From NCBI GenBank assembly GCA_963422285.2, contig CAXXJO010000001.1, forward strand, positions 124,001-188,000: a stretch of 64,000 nucleotides of DNA, read 5' to 3'. Origin of the DNA: VXYL01 sp963422285. GTDB lineage: Bacteria > Pseudomonadota > Gammaproteobacteria > Pseudomonadales > Azotimanducaceae. A model generated the notes under the pieces. That model saw nothing but the letters and a program-made list of their open reading frames with translations. It did no database searches and was not told the DNA's origin. The position numbers were made by a program, and so were the translations under genes. Below, one piece after another: positions 17,405 to 26,063 of this stretch (positions are counted from its first letter, which is position 1; the number at the start of each line of letters is the position of its first letter).

Positions 17405-19090
17405 TCAGCTTCGCAGCGTCCTCCCCGCCAGCGCCCCGGTATGCTCGCCGCGCTCCATGAACACCTGTCCGTTGACGACCATCTGGTCGTAGCCTCTGCC
17501 CCGCTGTACATAGCGGCCAGCGCCGCCGGGGAAATCGTGCCGGTACTCCGGCAGTGCCATGCCGAGGCGGTCCAGGTCGATCACGTTGATGTCCGCGAAG
17601 GCGCCCTCCCGAAGCACACCGCGGCCCTCGATGCCGAAGATGGCAGCGGTGTCGCTGGTCCAGCAACGGATGGCTTCCTCGACAGTCATCACGCCGCGGT
17701 TCTTCACCCAGTAGGCGAGCAGCCAAGTGGGCGAACTGGCGTCCATGATCTGGCCGACGTGGGCGCCCGAGTCCGCAAGGCCCATGGCCACCGTGGGGTT
17801 GGTGATCATTTCCTCGATGGCAGCCATGGACTGGTTGAGACCGGGATGCCAGAGCACGACGCGGCCGCGATGCTTGCGGTTGAGCTCGATGAACGCCTCC
17901 GCCTCTGTTTGGCCGGCGCGTTCGGCGTAGGCGGCCAGGGAACGGGCTTGGTCGTGGACGTAGTCCAAGTCGTCGTCGGTGAGGATGTAGGCTTGGTCGA
18001 AGGGCAGCGTCGGCGGCGGCTCCGGGTTGGCAAGCCGGCGGCGCCAGGATTCGTCCTCCAAGGCGGCGAGGCGTTGCGAGAAAGGCAGCGCGGCGAGTTC
18101 CTTCCAAGCCGCCGAGGCGTCGAACGGCGTGCGATGGTCGAGGCCGAACAGGCCGCCGATGCCCCGAGCGCTGGTCTGCGGGCGCAGCCGGGCGCCGCGG
18201 GCGTTCTCCTCCTCGGCGAAGCCGATGACGCGCCGATAGAGGTCCGGGCGGCGGTAGCTGTGGGCGATGCCGAAGGTGGCGCGAACGTTGTTCTCGCGGG
18301 AGAGCCGCCCCACCCAGGCGATCTCGGCACGGGTCTTCGGCAGATGCTGCTCGTGGTCCCGTTCGCCGAGGCGCAGCGCACCTTCGAAGACGCCTTTGCC
18401 ACGGCGGCCCAACACCTGTCCGATGGCCAGCAGCTCGCTGGAGTCGGCGTGGGTGCCGGGCACGTAGCGACCATCGGGCACCTTGTGCAGGAACGTGCGC
18501 GAAGTGGAGAAGCCCAACGCGCCGGCGCCGATGGCTTCGTCCACCAGGGCGCACATGCGATGCACATCGTCCTCCCCGGCCGGGGTCTCGTCCAGGCTGC
18601 GCTCGCCCATGACGTGGATGCGCACCGCGCAGTGTCCCACCATGCCGCCGACATTGACGCCCTTGTCCATGCGGTCGATGGAGTCCAGGTATTCGCCGAA
18701 GGTCTCCCAGTCCCAGGGCAGCCCGGCGTTGATGGATTGCCGGGGAATATCCTCCACGGACTCCATCATCCGCGCCAAGTAGTCGCGGTCTTCGGGCTTG
18801 CAGGGCGCGAAAGTGACGCCGCAGTTGCCGGTAACCACGGAGGTGACGCCGTGGTAGCAGGACGACGAAGCGATGGGGTCCCAAGCGATCTGGGCGTCGA
18901 GGTGGGTGTGGATGTCCACGAAGCCCGGCGTCACCATCTTGCCCGTGGCGTCGATTTCGCGGCTGCCCCTGCCGTCCACCTTGCCGAGCGCGACGATGCA
19001 GTCGCCAACGATGGCGAGGTCGCCGGGCTTGCCCGGCGCGCCCGTGCCGTCCACCAGCGTACCGTTGCGAATGACCAAGTCGTAGCCCAC
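17405..19090 (-). CDS. Amidohydrolase of the N-acyl-D-amino-acid deacylase type (paralogue)
   Basis: The start is a GTG at 19090 with AGGAGG five bases upstream, giving GYDLVIRNGTLVDGTGAPG; the longer upstream frame has no such site. The 561-residue enzyme shows VTPGFVDIHTHLDAQIAWDP (HxH ligands), TGNCGVTFAPCKPEDRDYLA, GHCAVRIHVMGER, SGAHVGQIMDASSPTW and FPGGAGRYVQRGRGYDQMVV. It clearly shares descent with the enzyme at 14539 but has a different central insert (residues ~260-380), so substrate probably differs. It is transcribed away from the RraA-UGSC operon, with a 131-bp shared promoter region. Confidence 0.88.
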   Translation of the reverse strand: MGYDLVIRNGTLVDGTGAPGKPGDLAIVGDCIVALGKVDGRGSREIDATGKMVTPGFVDIHTHLDAQIAWDPIASSSCYHGVTSVVTGNCGVTFAPCKPEDRDYLARMMESVEDIPRQSINAGLPWDWETFGEYLDSIDRMDKGVNVGGMVGHCAVRIHVMGERSLDETPAGEDDVHRMCALVDEAIGAGALGFSTSRTFLHKVPDGRYVPGTHADSSELLAIGQVLGRRGKGVFEGALRLGERDHEQHLPKTRAEIAWVGRLSRENNVRATFGIAHSYRRPDLYRRVIGFAEEENARGARLRPQTSARGIGGLFGLDHRTPFDASAAWKELAALPFSQRLAALEDESWRRRLANPEPPPTLPFDQAYILTDDDLDYVHDQARSLAAYAERAGQTEAEAFIELNRKHRGRVVLWHPGLNQSMAAIEEMITNPTVAMGLADSGAHVGQIMDASSPTWLLAYWVKNRGVMTVEEAIRCWTSDTAAIFGIEGRGVLREGAFADINVIDLDRLGMALPEYRHDFPGGAGRYVQRGRGYDQMVVNGQVFMERGEHTGALAGRTLRS

Positions 19091-19221
19091 GAGAACCTCC
19101 TGCCGATTAGCTGGTTTCGGCAGCCTAGCATTTTCGCGTTCCTTTCGCTTTCCTGGCGCCGTCCGGTTTACACTGCGCATCCGCAACTCGCTCGCCACTT
19201 GTCCAAGGGAGGGAAAGCCCC

Positions 19222-19914
19222 ATGTCGGAACACCCAGCCGAACTGCTTGTGCAGCTCGCCACCATCGATACGCCCACGGTCTGCAACGCCTTGGAAGCGG
19301 TGGCGCCTCAGCGCCGCGGCTACGGCTACACCGTCGAACCGCTGGTCTGCACCCGGCCGGAGCTTGGCGTCATGGTCGGCTACGCCCGCACCGCCACCAT
19401 CCGCGCCCGGCATCCGGCGGATCGCCGCAACCAGCCCGGCGACTACTACGACTACATCGACAACGGCGGCCCGAAGCCGTCCATCTCCGTGATCCAGGAC
19501 CTGGACGGCGATTCGCGCGGCTACGGCTCGTTCTGGGGCGAGGTCAACAGCAACATCCACAAGGGCCTCGGCTGCCTCGGCGTCATCACCGACGGCAGCG
19601 TACGCGACCTGCCGGACGTGGCGGAAGGCTTCCAGATGATGGCGGACCGGGTCGGGCCGTCCCACGCCTTCGTGCATGTGGTGTCGTTCGGCGGCGTGGT
19701 CAGCGTCTGCGGCATGACGGTCAGCGACGGCGATCTCGTCCATGCCGATCAGCACGGCGCCGTGGTCATCCCCCACGACGCGGCCGACAAGGTGATGGAC
19801 GCCGCGGCGGCCATCGCCCGACGCGAAGGCGTCATCATCGAGGCCGCCCAGCAGCCCGGCTTCAACATCGAGAAGCTGCGCGAAGCCCAGGGCAGCGCAG
19901 CCGAAATCCACTGA
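19222..19914 (+). CDS. RraA-like protein (HMG/CHA aldolase fold)
   Basis: The 230-residue protein has the RraA/4-hydroxy-4-methyl-2-oxoglutarate aldolase fold: IDTPTVCNALEAVAPQRRGY near the start, GYARTATIRAR, and the metal/pyruvate loop HKGLGCLGVITDGSVRDLPD with the Asp-Gly-x-x-Arg-Asp motif seen in aldolase-active members. It ends with a helical extension. In proteobacteria the fold covers both RNase E inhibitors and aldolases; the intact DGSVRD motif favours a lyase. AAGGGAGGG precedes the ATG. It is the first gene of a three-gene operon with the two genes below. Confidence 0.85.
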   Translation: MSEHPAELLVQLATIDTPTVCNALEAVAPQRRGYGYTVEPLVCTRPELGVMVGYARTATIRARHPADRRNQPGDYYDYIDNGGPKPSISVIQDLDGDSRGYGSFWGEVNSNIHKGLGCLGVITDGSVRDLPDVAEGFQMMADRVGPSHAFVHVVSFGGVVSVCGMTVSDGDLVHADQHGAVVIPHDAADKVMDAAAAIARREGVIIEAAQQPGFNIEKLREAQGSAAEIH

Positions 19915-19918
19915 TTCC

Positions 19919-21499
19919 GTGGCGAGCCCGACGATTCCCATGACCGCGCCGCTGCCCGCATTCTCCCTCGCCGACATGGCGGGAACGAACTTCGCGTTCC
20001 CCACCGGCGCCTCGACCTTGCTCTGCTTCGTCAAGGAGGACTGCCCCACCTGCAACTTGGCGATGCCGCTGCTCGAAGCGTTGCAGGCCAGCGGCGACAT
20101 GCCCGTGCTTGCCGCCGGCCAGACCGCCGACGGCAACCGGACGCTGATCGAACGCCATGCGCCGACGTTCCCCCTGCTCGACGATTCCATCCTCAAGGTG
20201 TCGTTCGCCCACGATGTGGAGACGGTGCCGCTGGTGCTGCTCGCCGACGGCGACGGGCGCGAGCTGGATCGCCTGGTCGGCTTCGACCGCGACGAATGGC
20301 GAACATTCTTCGAGGCCCACGCGCCGAACGCCGAAGTGGACTGGGATGCCCTGCCGGCATGGCGGCCCGGCTGCGGCTCGATGAGCCAGGATCCGCTCTT
20401 CGCCGAGCGGTTGCGCGCCGAATCCGAGAACAGCCCGCTGCGCGCCCGGCGCATCGAGATCGCGCCGGCGGACGACGTCCACGAGTTCCTGTTCGACCAG
20501 GGCTTCACCGACGGCCTGCCGGTGGTGCCGCCGACGCCGGAACGGGTGCTGCGCATGCTGGCCGGCACTGGCCGGGACAGCCAGGAGATAGTGGCGAAAA
20601 TCGCTCCCAACTACGCGCCAGCCACGGTGGAGAAGATCGCCGTCAACGCCGTGCTGGCCGGCTGCGAGCCCGAACATCTGCCGGTGGTGATCGCCGCCAT
20701 CGAGGCCATCTGCACCCGGGCGTTCAACATTCACGGCGTCAACGCCACTACCATGGGCGCCTCGCCGGTGCTGGTGGTGAACGGCCCCATCCGCGAACGC
20801 ATCGGCCTGAACATGCGCCTCGGCGTGCTCGGCCAAGGCACCCGCGCCAACGCCGCCATCGGTCGCGCCGTGCGCTTGGCGGTGCGCAATCTCGGCGGTG
20901 CCAAACCGGGCGGCACCGAGCGTTCCACGCTGGGCAACCCCATGAAGTTCACCATGTGCTTCGCCGAGTGGGAGGAACGCAGCCCCTGGGAACCGCTGCA
21001 TGTGGAACGCGGCTACGACGCTAGCGACTCCGTGGTGACTGTGTTCGCCATGTCCAGCGGTCCGGCGCTGTGCGTGGACCAGTCGTCGCGCTCGGCGAGG
21101 CAGCTGGCCGGCAGCTTCGCGCTATCCTTGGAAGCGGCGCACCATGTGCGCGCCCACAACGCCAGCGACGCGCTCTTGGTGGTGTCGCCGGAACACGTTG
21201 ATACGCTCGAACGCGACGGCTTCAGCAAGCATGACATCCGAGAGCACATCCAGCGCGTCACCGCGCGACCGCTGGCCGAGCTGGTTGCCGACGAAGATGC
21301 CGGCGGCGGCCTGTCTCCGGCTCGGTTCGAGGCCATGACCGAGCAGCAGCGCAGCCGGCGCATGCCGAAATTCGCGTCCAAGGACAACATCCACATCGTC
21401 GTGGCGGGTGCGGAGGCAGGCAAGTTCTCCGGCATCTTCCACGGCTGGGCCGGTGGCGAAATCGGCTCGATTCCCGTTTCCCAACGCATAGAGGAATGA
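19919..21499 (+). CDS. Thioredoxin-fold protein with large UGSC-associated domain
   Basis: Residues 1 to about 150 form a peroxiredoxin/TlpA-like thioredoxin domain with FVKEDCPTCNLA (Cys42, Cys45). From about 165 to the end (526 residues) there is a long conserved domain: FDQGFTDGLPVVPPTPERVL, VNAVLAGCEPEHLPVVIAAI, NPMKFTMCFAEWEERSPWEP and the end IHIVVAGAEAGKFSGIFHGW. I have seen this domain as a separate gene beside UGSC selenoproteins, but its function is unknown to me. The thioredoxin fusion suggests redox coupling to the selenocysteine of the next gene; that is inference. It begins 4 bp after the RraA-like stop and its stop overlaps the next start. Confidence 0.8.
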   Translation: MASPTIPMTAPLPAFSLADMAGTNFAFPTGASTLLCFVKEDCPTCNLAMPLLEALQASGDMPVLAAGQTADGNRTLIERHAPTFPLLDDSILKVSFAHDVETVPLVLLADGDGRELDRLVGFDRDEWRTFFEAHAPNAEVDWDALPAWRPGCGSMSQDPLFAERLRAESENSPLRARRIEIAPADDVHEFLFDQGFTDGLPVVPPTPERVLRMLAGTGRDSQEIVAKIAPNYAPATVEKIAVNAVLAGCEPEHLPVVIAAIEAICTRAFNIHGVNATTMGASPVLVVNGPIRERIGLNMRLGVLGQGTRANAAIGRAVRLAVRNLGGAKPGGTERSTLGNPMKFTMCFAEWEERSPWEPLHVERGYDASDSVVTVFAMSSGPALCVDQSSRSARQLAGSFALSLEAAHHVRAHNASDALLVVSPEHVDTLERDGFSKHDIREHIQRVTARPLAELVADEDAGGGLSPARFEAMTEQQRSRRMPKFASKDNIHIVVAGAEAGKFSGIFHGWAGGEIGSIPVSQRIEE

Positions 21500-22038
21500 C
21501 ACGCATGACTACGATCCTCGATCCCACCGACGAGCGTGTGCCCGTCGCCCGCCGGATCACGCCCCGGCCGGGCGCGATCCGCGGCAACGTCGCCCTGCTC
21601 GACATCGCCAAGCCGCGCGGCAACGTGCTGCTCGACCGCTTGGAGACGCGGTTGGCGCAACGCCTGCCCGGCATCACCGTCAACCGCTACGCCAAGCCGA
21701 CGTTCACCAAGCCGGCGCCGGAGGCGCTGCGCCGGGACATCCGGGAAGCCAACGACTTCGTCGTCGAGGCGCTGGCCGACTGAGGCTCCTGTACCACGTG
21801 CAGTTTGCATGACACGGTATGGTTCGAGATCCAGGGTGTGCCGGCGGTGAGCATCGCTTCCTCCGAGTTCCAGGACGCCGCGGCCACCCAGGCCGAAGCA
21901 CTGGGCATGAACGATGCGCGCTGCGTCTTCGTCCCGCACCCGATCCAGGACGCCACCGACGAGGAGATGCGCCAGAAGGCGGATGCTTGCGTGGACGCCG
22001 TGCTGGCGGCCTTGACGGAAACGCAGGACAGCCAGTAG
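21496..22038 (+). CDS. UGSC-motif selenoprotein, Sec at residue 96
   Basis: The frame runs from ATG at 21496 (overlapping the previous stop; a second ATG at 21505) to TAG at 22036, with one TGA at 21781. Around it the sequence reads FVVEALAD-U-GSCTTCSLHDT, exactly the UGSC motif that names this family, followed by VWFEIQGVPAVSIASSEFQD. The product is 180 residues. Cys99 and Cys102 lie close to Sec96. A SECIS-like hairpin sits 16 nt behind the TGA. Conventional gene callers would split it into two fragments. The reaction is unknown; the redoxin and RraA-like neighbours suggest a thiol/selenol-dependent small-molecule pathway. Confidence 0.87.
21797..21811 (+). promoter_or_regulatory. Candidate bacterial SECIS hairpin for the UGSC gene
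   Basis: CGTGCA and TGCATG form a 6-bp stem (one G-U pair) around the loop GTT, whose first base is G. The loop begins 20 nt after the TGA at 21781, which fits the spacing known for bacterial SECIS elements. Folded by eye. Confidence 0.55.
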
Positions 22039-22073
22039 CTTGGCGCGTCTCGAAACGGGCGAAGAACCCGTAT

Positions 22074-22120
22074 CCCTGGGCCCGGCACCGGCCGAGGAAA
22101 CCGGTGCAGGCCGCCCAGGG
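22074..22120 (+). terminator. Nested stem-loop between the UGSC and Uma2 genes
   Basis: The outer arms CCCTGGGC (22074-22081) and GCCCAGGG (22113-22120) enclose the inner arms GCACCGG and CCGGTGC. There is no T-run. It could end the UGSC operon, or be a structured repeat; a smaller stem (ACGGG/CCCGT at 22055-22071) precedes it. Confidence 0.5.
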
Positions 22121-22149
22121 CGCGGGTGCCGACGAGCAGGAGGAAATCC

Positions 22150-22716
22150 ATGCAGCTGAACAGCGCCGCCTGCCATGCCCTTTCGGTGGACGATTTTCAC
22201 AAACTCGGCGAGGCAGGCATCCTGAGCGAGGACGACCGTGTCGAGCTGATCGAAGGAGTGCTGATCGACATGGCCCCCATCGGCAGCGGCCACGCCAGTC
22301 TGGTGAACCAGTTCACCAACCGTCTTGCGGTAGCCGTCTCCGGACACGCCATCGTATCTGTGCAGAACCCGGTGATCCTCGACGATTCCACGCAGATGCA
22401 ACCGGATGTCGCACTGCTCCGGCATCGAGACGACTTCTACGCCAACGCCCACCCCACGCCTGCCGACGTGCTGCTTGTCGTCGAGGTCGCCGACTCGTCG
22501 CTGGCCTACGACCGCGATGTCAAGATGCCGCTGTACGCTCGCCACGGAATACCCGAGGTCTGGCTGGTCGCCTTGCGGCAACGCCGGATCGACGTGTTCC
22601 GTCGCCCCGCCGAAGACGGCTACCAGGAAATACTGCGACTCGGGCATGGCGAGCGGATCAGCCCGTCCCTGGCACCGGAGGCATCCGTCCGCGCGGCCGA
22701 TCTCTGGCGCGCTTGA
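22150..22716 (+). CDS. Uma2-family endonuclease-like protein
   Basis: This 188-residue protein has typical family length and start (ATG at 22150 behind GAGGAAA). Motifs: EDDRVELIEGVLIDMAPIG, LDDSTQMQPDVALL with the first Asp, LLVVEVADSSLAYDRDVKMP with the Glu, then LYARHGIPEVWLVAL. It is the canonical Uma2 layout, while the copy at 6692 is longer and more divergent. Role unknown; the family is widespread in multicopy genomes and has a PD-(D/E)XK nuclease fold. Confidence 0.9.
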   Translation: MQLNSAACHALSVDDFHKLGEAGILSEDDRVELIEGVLIDMAPIGSGHASLVNQFTNRLAVAVSGHAIVSVQNPVILDDSTQMQPDVALLRHRDDFYANAHPTPADVLLVVEVADSSLAYDRDVKMPLYARHGIPEVWLVALRQRRIDVFRRPAEDGYQEILRLGHGERISPSLAPEASVRAADLWRA

Positions 22717-23051
22717 ACCGGCAATCTCCAGCCACTGCGCACGGGAGCGGACTTGCCCATGTCGAGCGGCGATATCAGCGTTGCCTTCGCACCGAGCGGC
22801 CCCGAAGGGGAAGTCGGCGACGAATTGGAGAGCGCTTGCCTAGCCGCGTCTCGCCAAGAGGCCTTGCCTGCGCATGATCTTCAGGGAACCCTACGCAAGA
22901 GGATACTGCGATCACCGCGCCCGGCCGTCGGATCGACTGGGAACACCGCAGCCGGGATCGACGCCAGGACCTTCTACAGGATCGTTCCCAATCCTGAGGA
23001 CAGGCTGGATGCCTCGTCGGCCGCATCCTTGCGTCGCTGGCGAAATCGCCT
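22717..23051. other. Gene-poor stretch
   Basis: About 335 bp between convergent genes (Uma2 and the heme monooxygenase). I see no recognisable gene, RNA or clear terminator. Confidence 0.4.
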
Positions 23052-23357
23052 TTAGCGCACTACCGCATCGAACAACTCCAACTGCGGATGGCCGAGATAG
23101 GTTCCCTTGGGGGCGCTCTTCTGGGCATGCGCCTTGCGGAAGTGGTCGGACTCGGTCCAGTCCTCGAACGCTTGGCGGGATTCCCACACGGTGTGCGAGG
23201 CGTACAGCGCATGGTCGTCCCGCACCACCCCCTTGAGCAGGGCGAACGAAACGAAGCCAGGCACTTCGGACAGGTACGAATCGCGCTCGCGCCAGAGGGT
23301 CTCGAAGCCCTCCTCGAAACCTGGGGCGATCTTGAATCGATTCATTGCGATGAACAT
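23052..23357 (-). CDS. Antibiotic-biosynthesis-monooxygenase (ABM) fold protein, likely IsdG-like heme monooxygenase
   Basis: The 101-residue protein starts MFIAMNRFKIAPGFEEGFET and contains RDSYLSEVPGFVSFALLKG and YASHTVWESRQAFEDWTESD, FRKAH. This is the ferredoxin-like ABM fold of IsdG/HmuQ heme-degrading enzymes, including the Asn-Arg-Phe start and the central Trp. It lies 16 bp behind hmuV in a heme uptake operon, which supports a role in opening heme to release iron in the cytoplasm. A generic ABM enzyme cannot be ruled out. Confidence 0.82.
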   Translation of the reverse strand: MFIAMNRFKIAPGFEEGFETLWRERDSYLSEVPGFVSFALLKGVVRDDHALYASHTVWESRQAFEDWTESDHFRKAHAQKSAPKGTYLGHPQLELFDAVVR

Positions 23358-23373
23358 GTGCGTCTCCTTGGCG

Positions 23374-24159
23374 TTACTGTGAATAGACGACGACGCGGCC
23401 GAGCGTCCTGTGCCACTCGACAGCGACCGGCGTCTGGTAGATTCGGGTAAGCAGATCCGCCTGCAGCACCTGTGCCGGGCTACCGCAGGCGACGATCCTG
23501 CCCTGGTCCATCAAGGCGATCCGGTCGGCAAACCGCGCCGCCAGATCGAGGTCGTGCAGCACCAGCAGAACACCGACGCCGCCGTCGTCCGCACAGGCGC
23601 GCGACAGCCGCATCACCATGCGCTCGTGGGCGAGATCCAGATTCGCCGTGGGCTCGTCGAGCAGCAGGTAGCGCGTCTCCCTGGTTCCCCTTGGACGCCA
23701 TACCTGCAACAGCGCCCGAGCGAACTGCACCCGCCGCTGTTCGCCGCCGGAAAGCGTGTTGAAGCGCCTGTCGAGAAGCGGCTGCAACTCGCAGTGCGCA
23801 GCCACTTCGTCCACGGCCGCTTCGCGCACGGCAATGGCATAGCGATCGCCCAAGGTCCATCCCATGCGCAGGATTTCGCCGACGAGAAAGTCGAACACGA
23901 CATGGGTGATCTGCGACATCACGCTGCGGCGTTGCGCCTGGGCGGCAGAAGGAATCGAGGCCAAGCTGGCGTCGTCGAGCAATACCCGCCCCCGCTCCGG
24001 GGCGAGATCGCCGCTCAGCACCCGCAGCAAGCTGGATTTGCCGGCACCGTTGGGGCCGACCAGAACGGTCAGCTTGCCGCCGGGCACTTCGACGGCGACC
24101 CGGCACAACACTAGCTGCTGGCCGAGCCGCAGGGAAACCGAACAGGCTTGCAGACTCAC
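23374..24159 (-). CDS. hmuV: Heme ABC transporter ATPase HmuV
   Basis: The ABC ATPase has Walker A VGPNGAGKSSLLRVLSG, signature NTLSGGEQRRVQFARAL, Walker B RYLLLDEPTANLDLAHE and the switch histidine in LLVLHDLDLAARF. It powers heme import with HmuU and HmuT. I start it at the GTG at 24159, which overlaps the hmuU stop (GTGA) and gives the usual HmuV N-terminus (VSLQACSVSLRLGQQ); an ATG at 24186 would add nine residues. Length 261 residues, normal for the family. Confidence 0.92.
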   Translation of the reverse strand: MSLQACSVSLRLGQQLVLCRVAVEVPGGKLTVLVGPNGAGKSSLLRVLSGDLAPERGRVLLDDASLASIPSAAQAQRRSVMSQITHVVFDFLVGEILRMGWTLGDRYAIAVREAAVDEVAAHCELQPLLDRRFNTLSGGEQRRVQFARALLQVWRPRGTRETRYLLLDEPTANLDLAHERMVMRLSRACADDGGVGVLLVLHDLDLAARFADRIALMDQGRIVACGSPAQVLQADLLTRIYQTPVAVEWHRTLGRVVVYSQ

Positions 24160-25208
24160 TGCGTGCGCACCCGGGTGATAAGCCATAGGAAGAACGGCGC
24201 GCCGATGGCGCTGGTGACTAGGCTGACGGGAATCTCCGCCGGCACGATCACCGTGCGCGCCAGCAGATCCGCGCTCACCGTCAGCACGCCTCCGAGCAGC
24301 GCCGAGGCGGGCAACACGAAGCGGTGGGACGCCCCGCCCATCAAGCGCACGAGATGCGGCACGACCAGGCCGACGAATCCGATCATGCCGGCCACCGCCA
24401 CGCCAGCGCCCGAGGCCACCGCGGAGGCCAGAATGAGCCGCCGCTTCAGCGCGGCGACTTCGACGCCGAGGTAGCGGGCCTCCGATTCGCCGAGCTGAAC
24501 GAGATCGAGACCGCGCACGTCGCGGATCAACAACAGCACGCCCAGGCCGATCAGCGCTGTCGCCGGCAACACCGTGGGCCAGGAGGCGCGCCCGAAGCTG
24601 CCCATCATCCAGAACGTCAGAGTGCGCAGCTGGGCGTCGTCGCTGAGGAACTGGAAGGCGCCGATGCCGACGCCCGCGAACGCATTGACCGCGATGCCCA
24701 CCAGCAGCACGGTGACGATGTTGAAGCGCCCGTAGCGACGGGCGAACAGGAACAGGCAGGTGGTCACCAGGGCGGCACCGGCAATCGCCGCCAGCGGCAG
24801 CAGGTACTGCGCCAAGGCGTTCGGCACCGCCAGCGCGGAACCCAGCACGATCATCGCAACAGCGCCCAGCGCCGCCCCACTGGAAACGCCGATCAGCCCG
24901 GGATCCGTCAGCGGGTTGCGAAAGAGACCTTGCAGCACGGCACCGGACAGCGCCAGCCCCATGCCGACGAACGCCGCCAGCAGCACGCGCGGGCTGCGGA
25001 GCTCGGTGAGGACGGTGCGGCCGAGATCGTCCTCGCCGCCGAACAGTCCGGCGAGCGAGATGGGCACGGCGCCGTTGCCCAGCGCCAACAGCAAGGCGGC
25101 GGCAAGCGCCAGCGCCAAGCATCCGACAATGACGGCGCGCCGGCCCTGCAACGACGTTCGGAACGCGCGCCGGCGGCGCAATCCGAGTTGCTCGGCAATG
25201 GCGTTCAC
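24156..25208 (-). CDS. hmuU: Heme ABC transporter permease HmuU
   Basis: This 350-residue BtuC/FecCD-type permease has about ten membrane helices. Family landmarks: LRSPRVLLAAFVGMGLALSG, LFRNPLTDPGLIGVSSGAAL (the ATPase-coupling region), FWMMGSFGRASWPTVLP, GFVGLVVPHLVRLMGGASHR. It forms the inner-membrane channel for heme. ATGA overlap with hmuT upstream and GTGA with hmuV downstream show translational coupling. Confidence 0.94.
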   Translation of the reverse strand: MNAIAEQLGLRRRRAFRTSLQGRRAVIVGCLALALAAALLLALGNGAVPISLAGLFGGEDDLGRTVLTELRSPRVLLAAFVGMGLALSGAVLQGLFRNPLTDPGLIGVSSGAALGAVAMIVLGSALAVPNALAQYLLPLAAIAGAALVTTCLFLFARRYGRFNIVTVLLVGIAVNAFAGVGIGAFQFLSDDAQLRTLTFWMMGSFGRASWPTVLPATALIGLGVLLLIRDVRGLDLVQLGESEARYLGVEVAALKRRLILASAVASGAGVAVAGMIGFVGLVVPHLVRLMGGASHRFVLPASALLGGVLTVSADLLARTVIVPAEIPVSLVTSAIGAPFFLWLITRVRTQ

Positions 25209-26061
25209 AATACGCAGGTGGTGGTTTCGCCGGCGGCCAGGATGTCGGCCAGACGCACGGCGGAGCGCAGCGTTCGCGGCCCGAAGCCCAGCATGGCCAT
25301 GCCGTCCATGACGACGATGTTGTCTCGCTTGCCGGCCTGGGTGAGCCGAATCGCCCCATACCCGCGCATGTCGTCCATGCCCCCTGCCCCGGCAGTGCCT
25401 CGTTCCGGCATGACGATGTAGTGCGGATTGGCATAGGCCATGGCTTCCAGAGAGACGGGTTTCCAGCCTTCAAGGTCGCCGAACAGGTTCTTCGCACCCG
25501 CCATGCGCAGCAAGCCATCGCCGGAAGTGTCCCCGCCCGCGGCCAACGGAGCACCGTCGCGAAAACCCAGCAGCAGCGCGACCCGGCACGACGACGGCGG
25601 CGTTGCCGCCAGGGAGCGGAGCATCGGCGCAATCGATTGTTCGATGCGCTGGGTCGCGTCAATGCCCAGCACCCGGGCGACACAGCGAATTTTGTCGGCA
25701 ATGCCGGCGGCGGTGTGTTCCTCCGGCACGCGCACCACATCGACGCCGGTCTGCCGCAGCTGGGCGAGCACCTCCGGCGGCCCCATGTCGTTTTCGCCGA
25801 GCACGAGGGAGGGGTTCAGCGACAGCAGCCCCTCTGCCGACAGGTTGCGCACGTAACCAACGGAGGGGAAGCCGGCGGCGGCGTCCGGATAGTTCGAGGT
25901 GGCGTCCACAGCCTCAATGCGATCCTCGGCGCCCAGAAAGTAGAGAATCTCCGTCAGCGAGCCGCCGGCCACCGCAATGCGCGAGCTGTCGGCGACGGTG
26001 TCGCAAGCGAGGGCATGCCCCCCCACCACAGGCAGCCGAGCAGAGCCAGACAACGCCCCAT
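25205..26061 (-). pseudogene. hmuT: Periplasmic heme-binding protein HmuT, frameshifted at a G7 run
   Basis: The body is a clear helical-backbone binding protein: SRIAVAGGSLTEILYFLGAE, NYPDAAAGFPSVGYVRNLSA, EGLLSLNPSLVLGENDMGPP, and the end GFGPRTLRSAVRLADIL. It delivers heme to HmuU. The signal peptide (MGRCLALLGCLWW) begins at the ATG at 26061 but in another frame. Adding one G to the run of seven at 26018-26024 joins them as GGHALACDTVADSSR with a normal signal cleavage region. I therefore read this as one gene with a one-base slip, either a sequencing error or a homopolymer switch. It begins 3 bp after the receptor stop. Confidence 0.85.
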
Positions 26062-26063
26062 GG

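Noticed and set aside
17354..19492. 712-codon plus-strand frame
   Set aside because: It is the antisense of the second amidohydrolase and runs into the RraA-like gene; it has no motif of its own.
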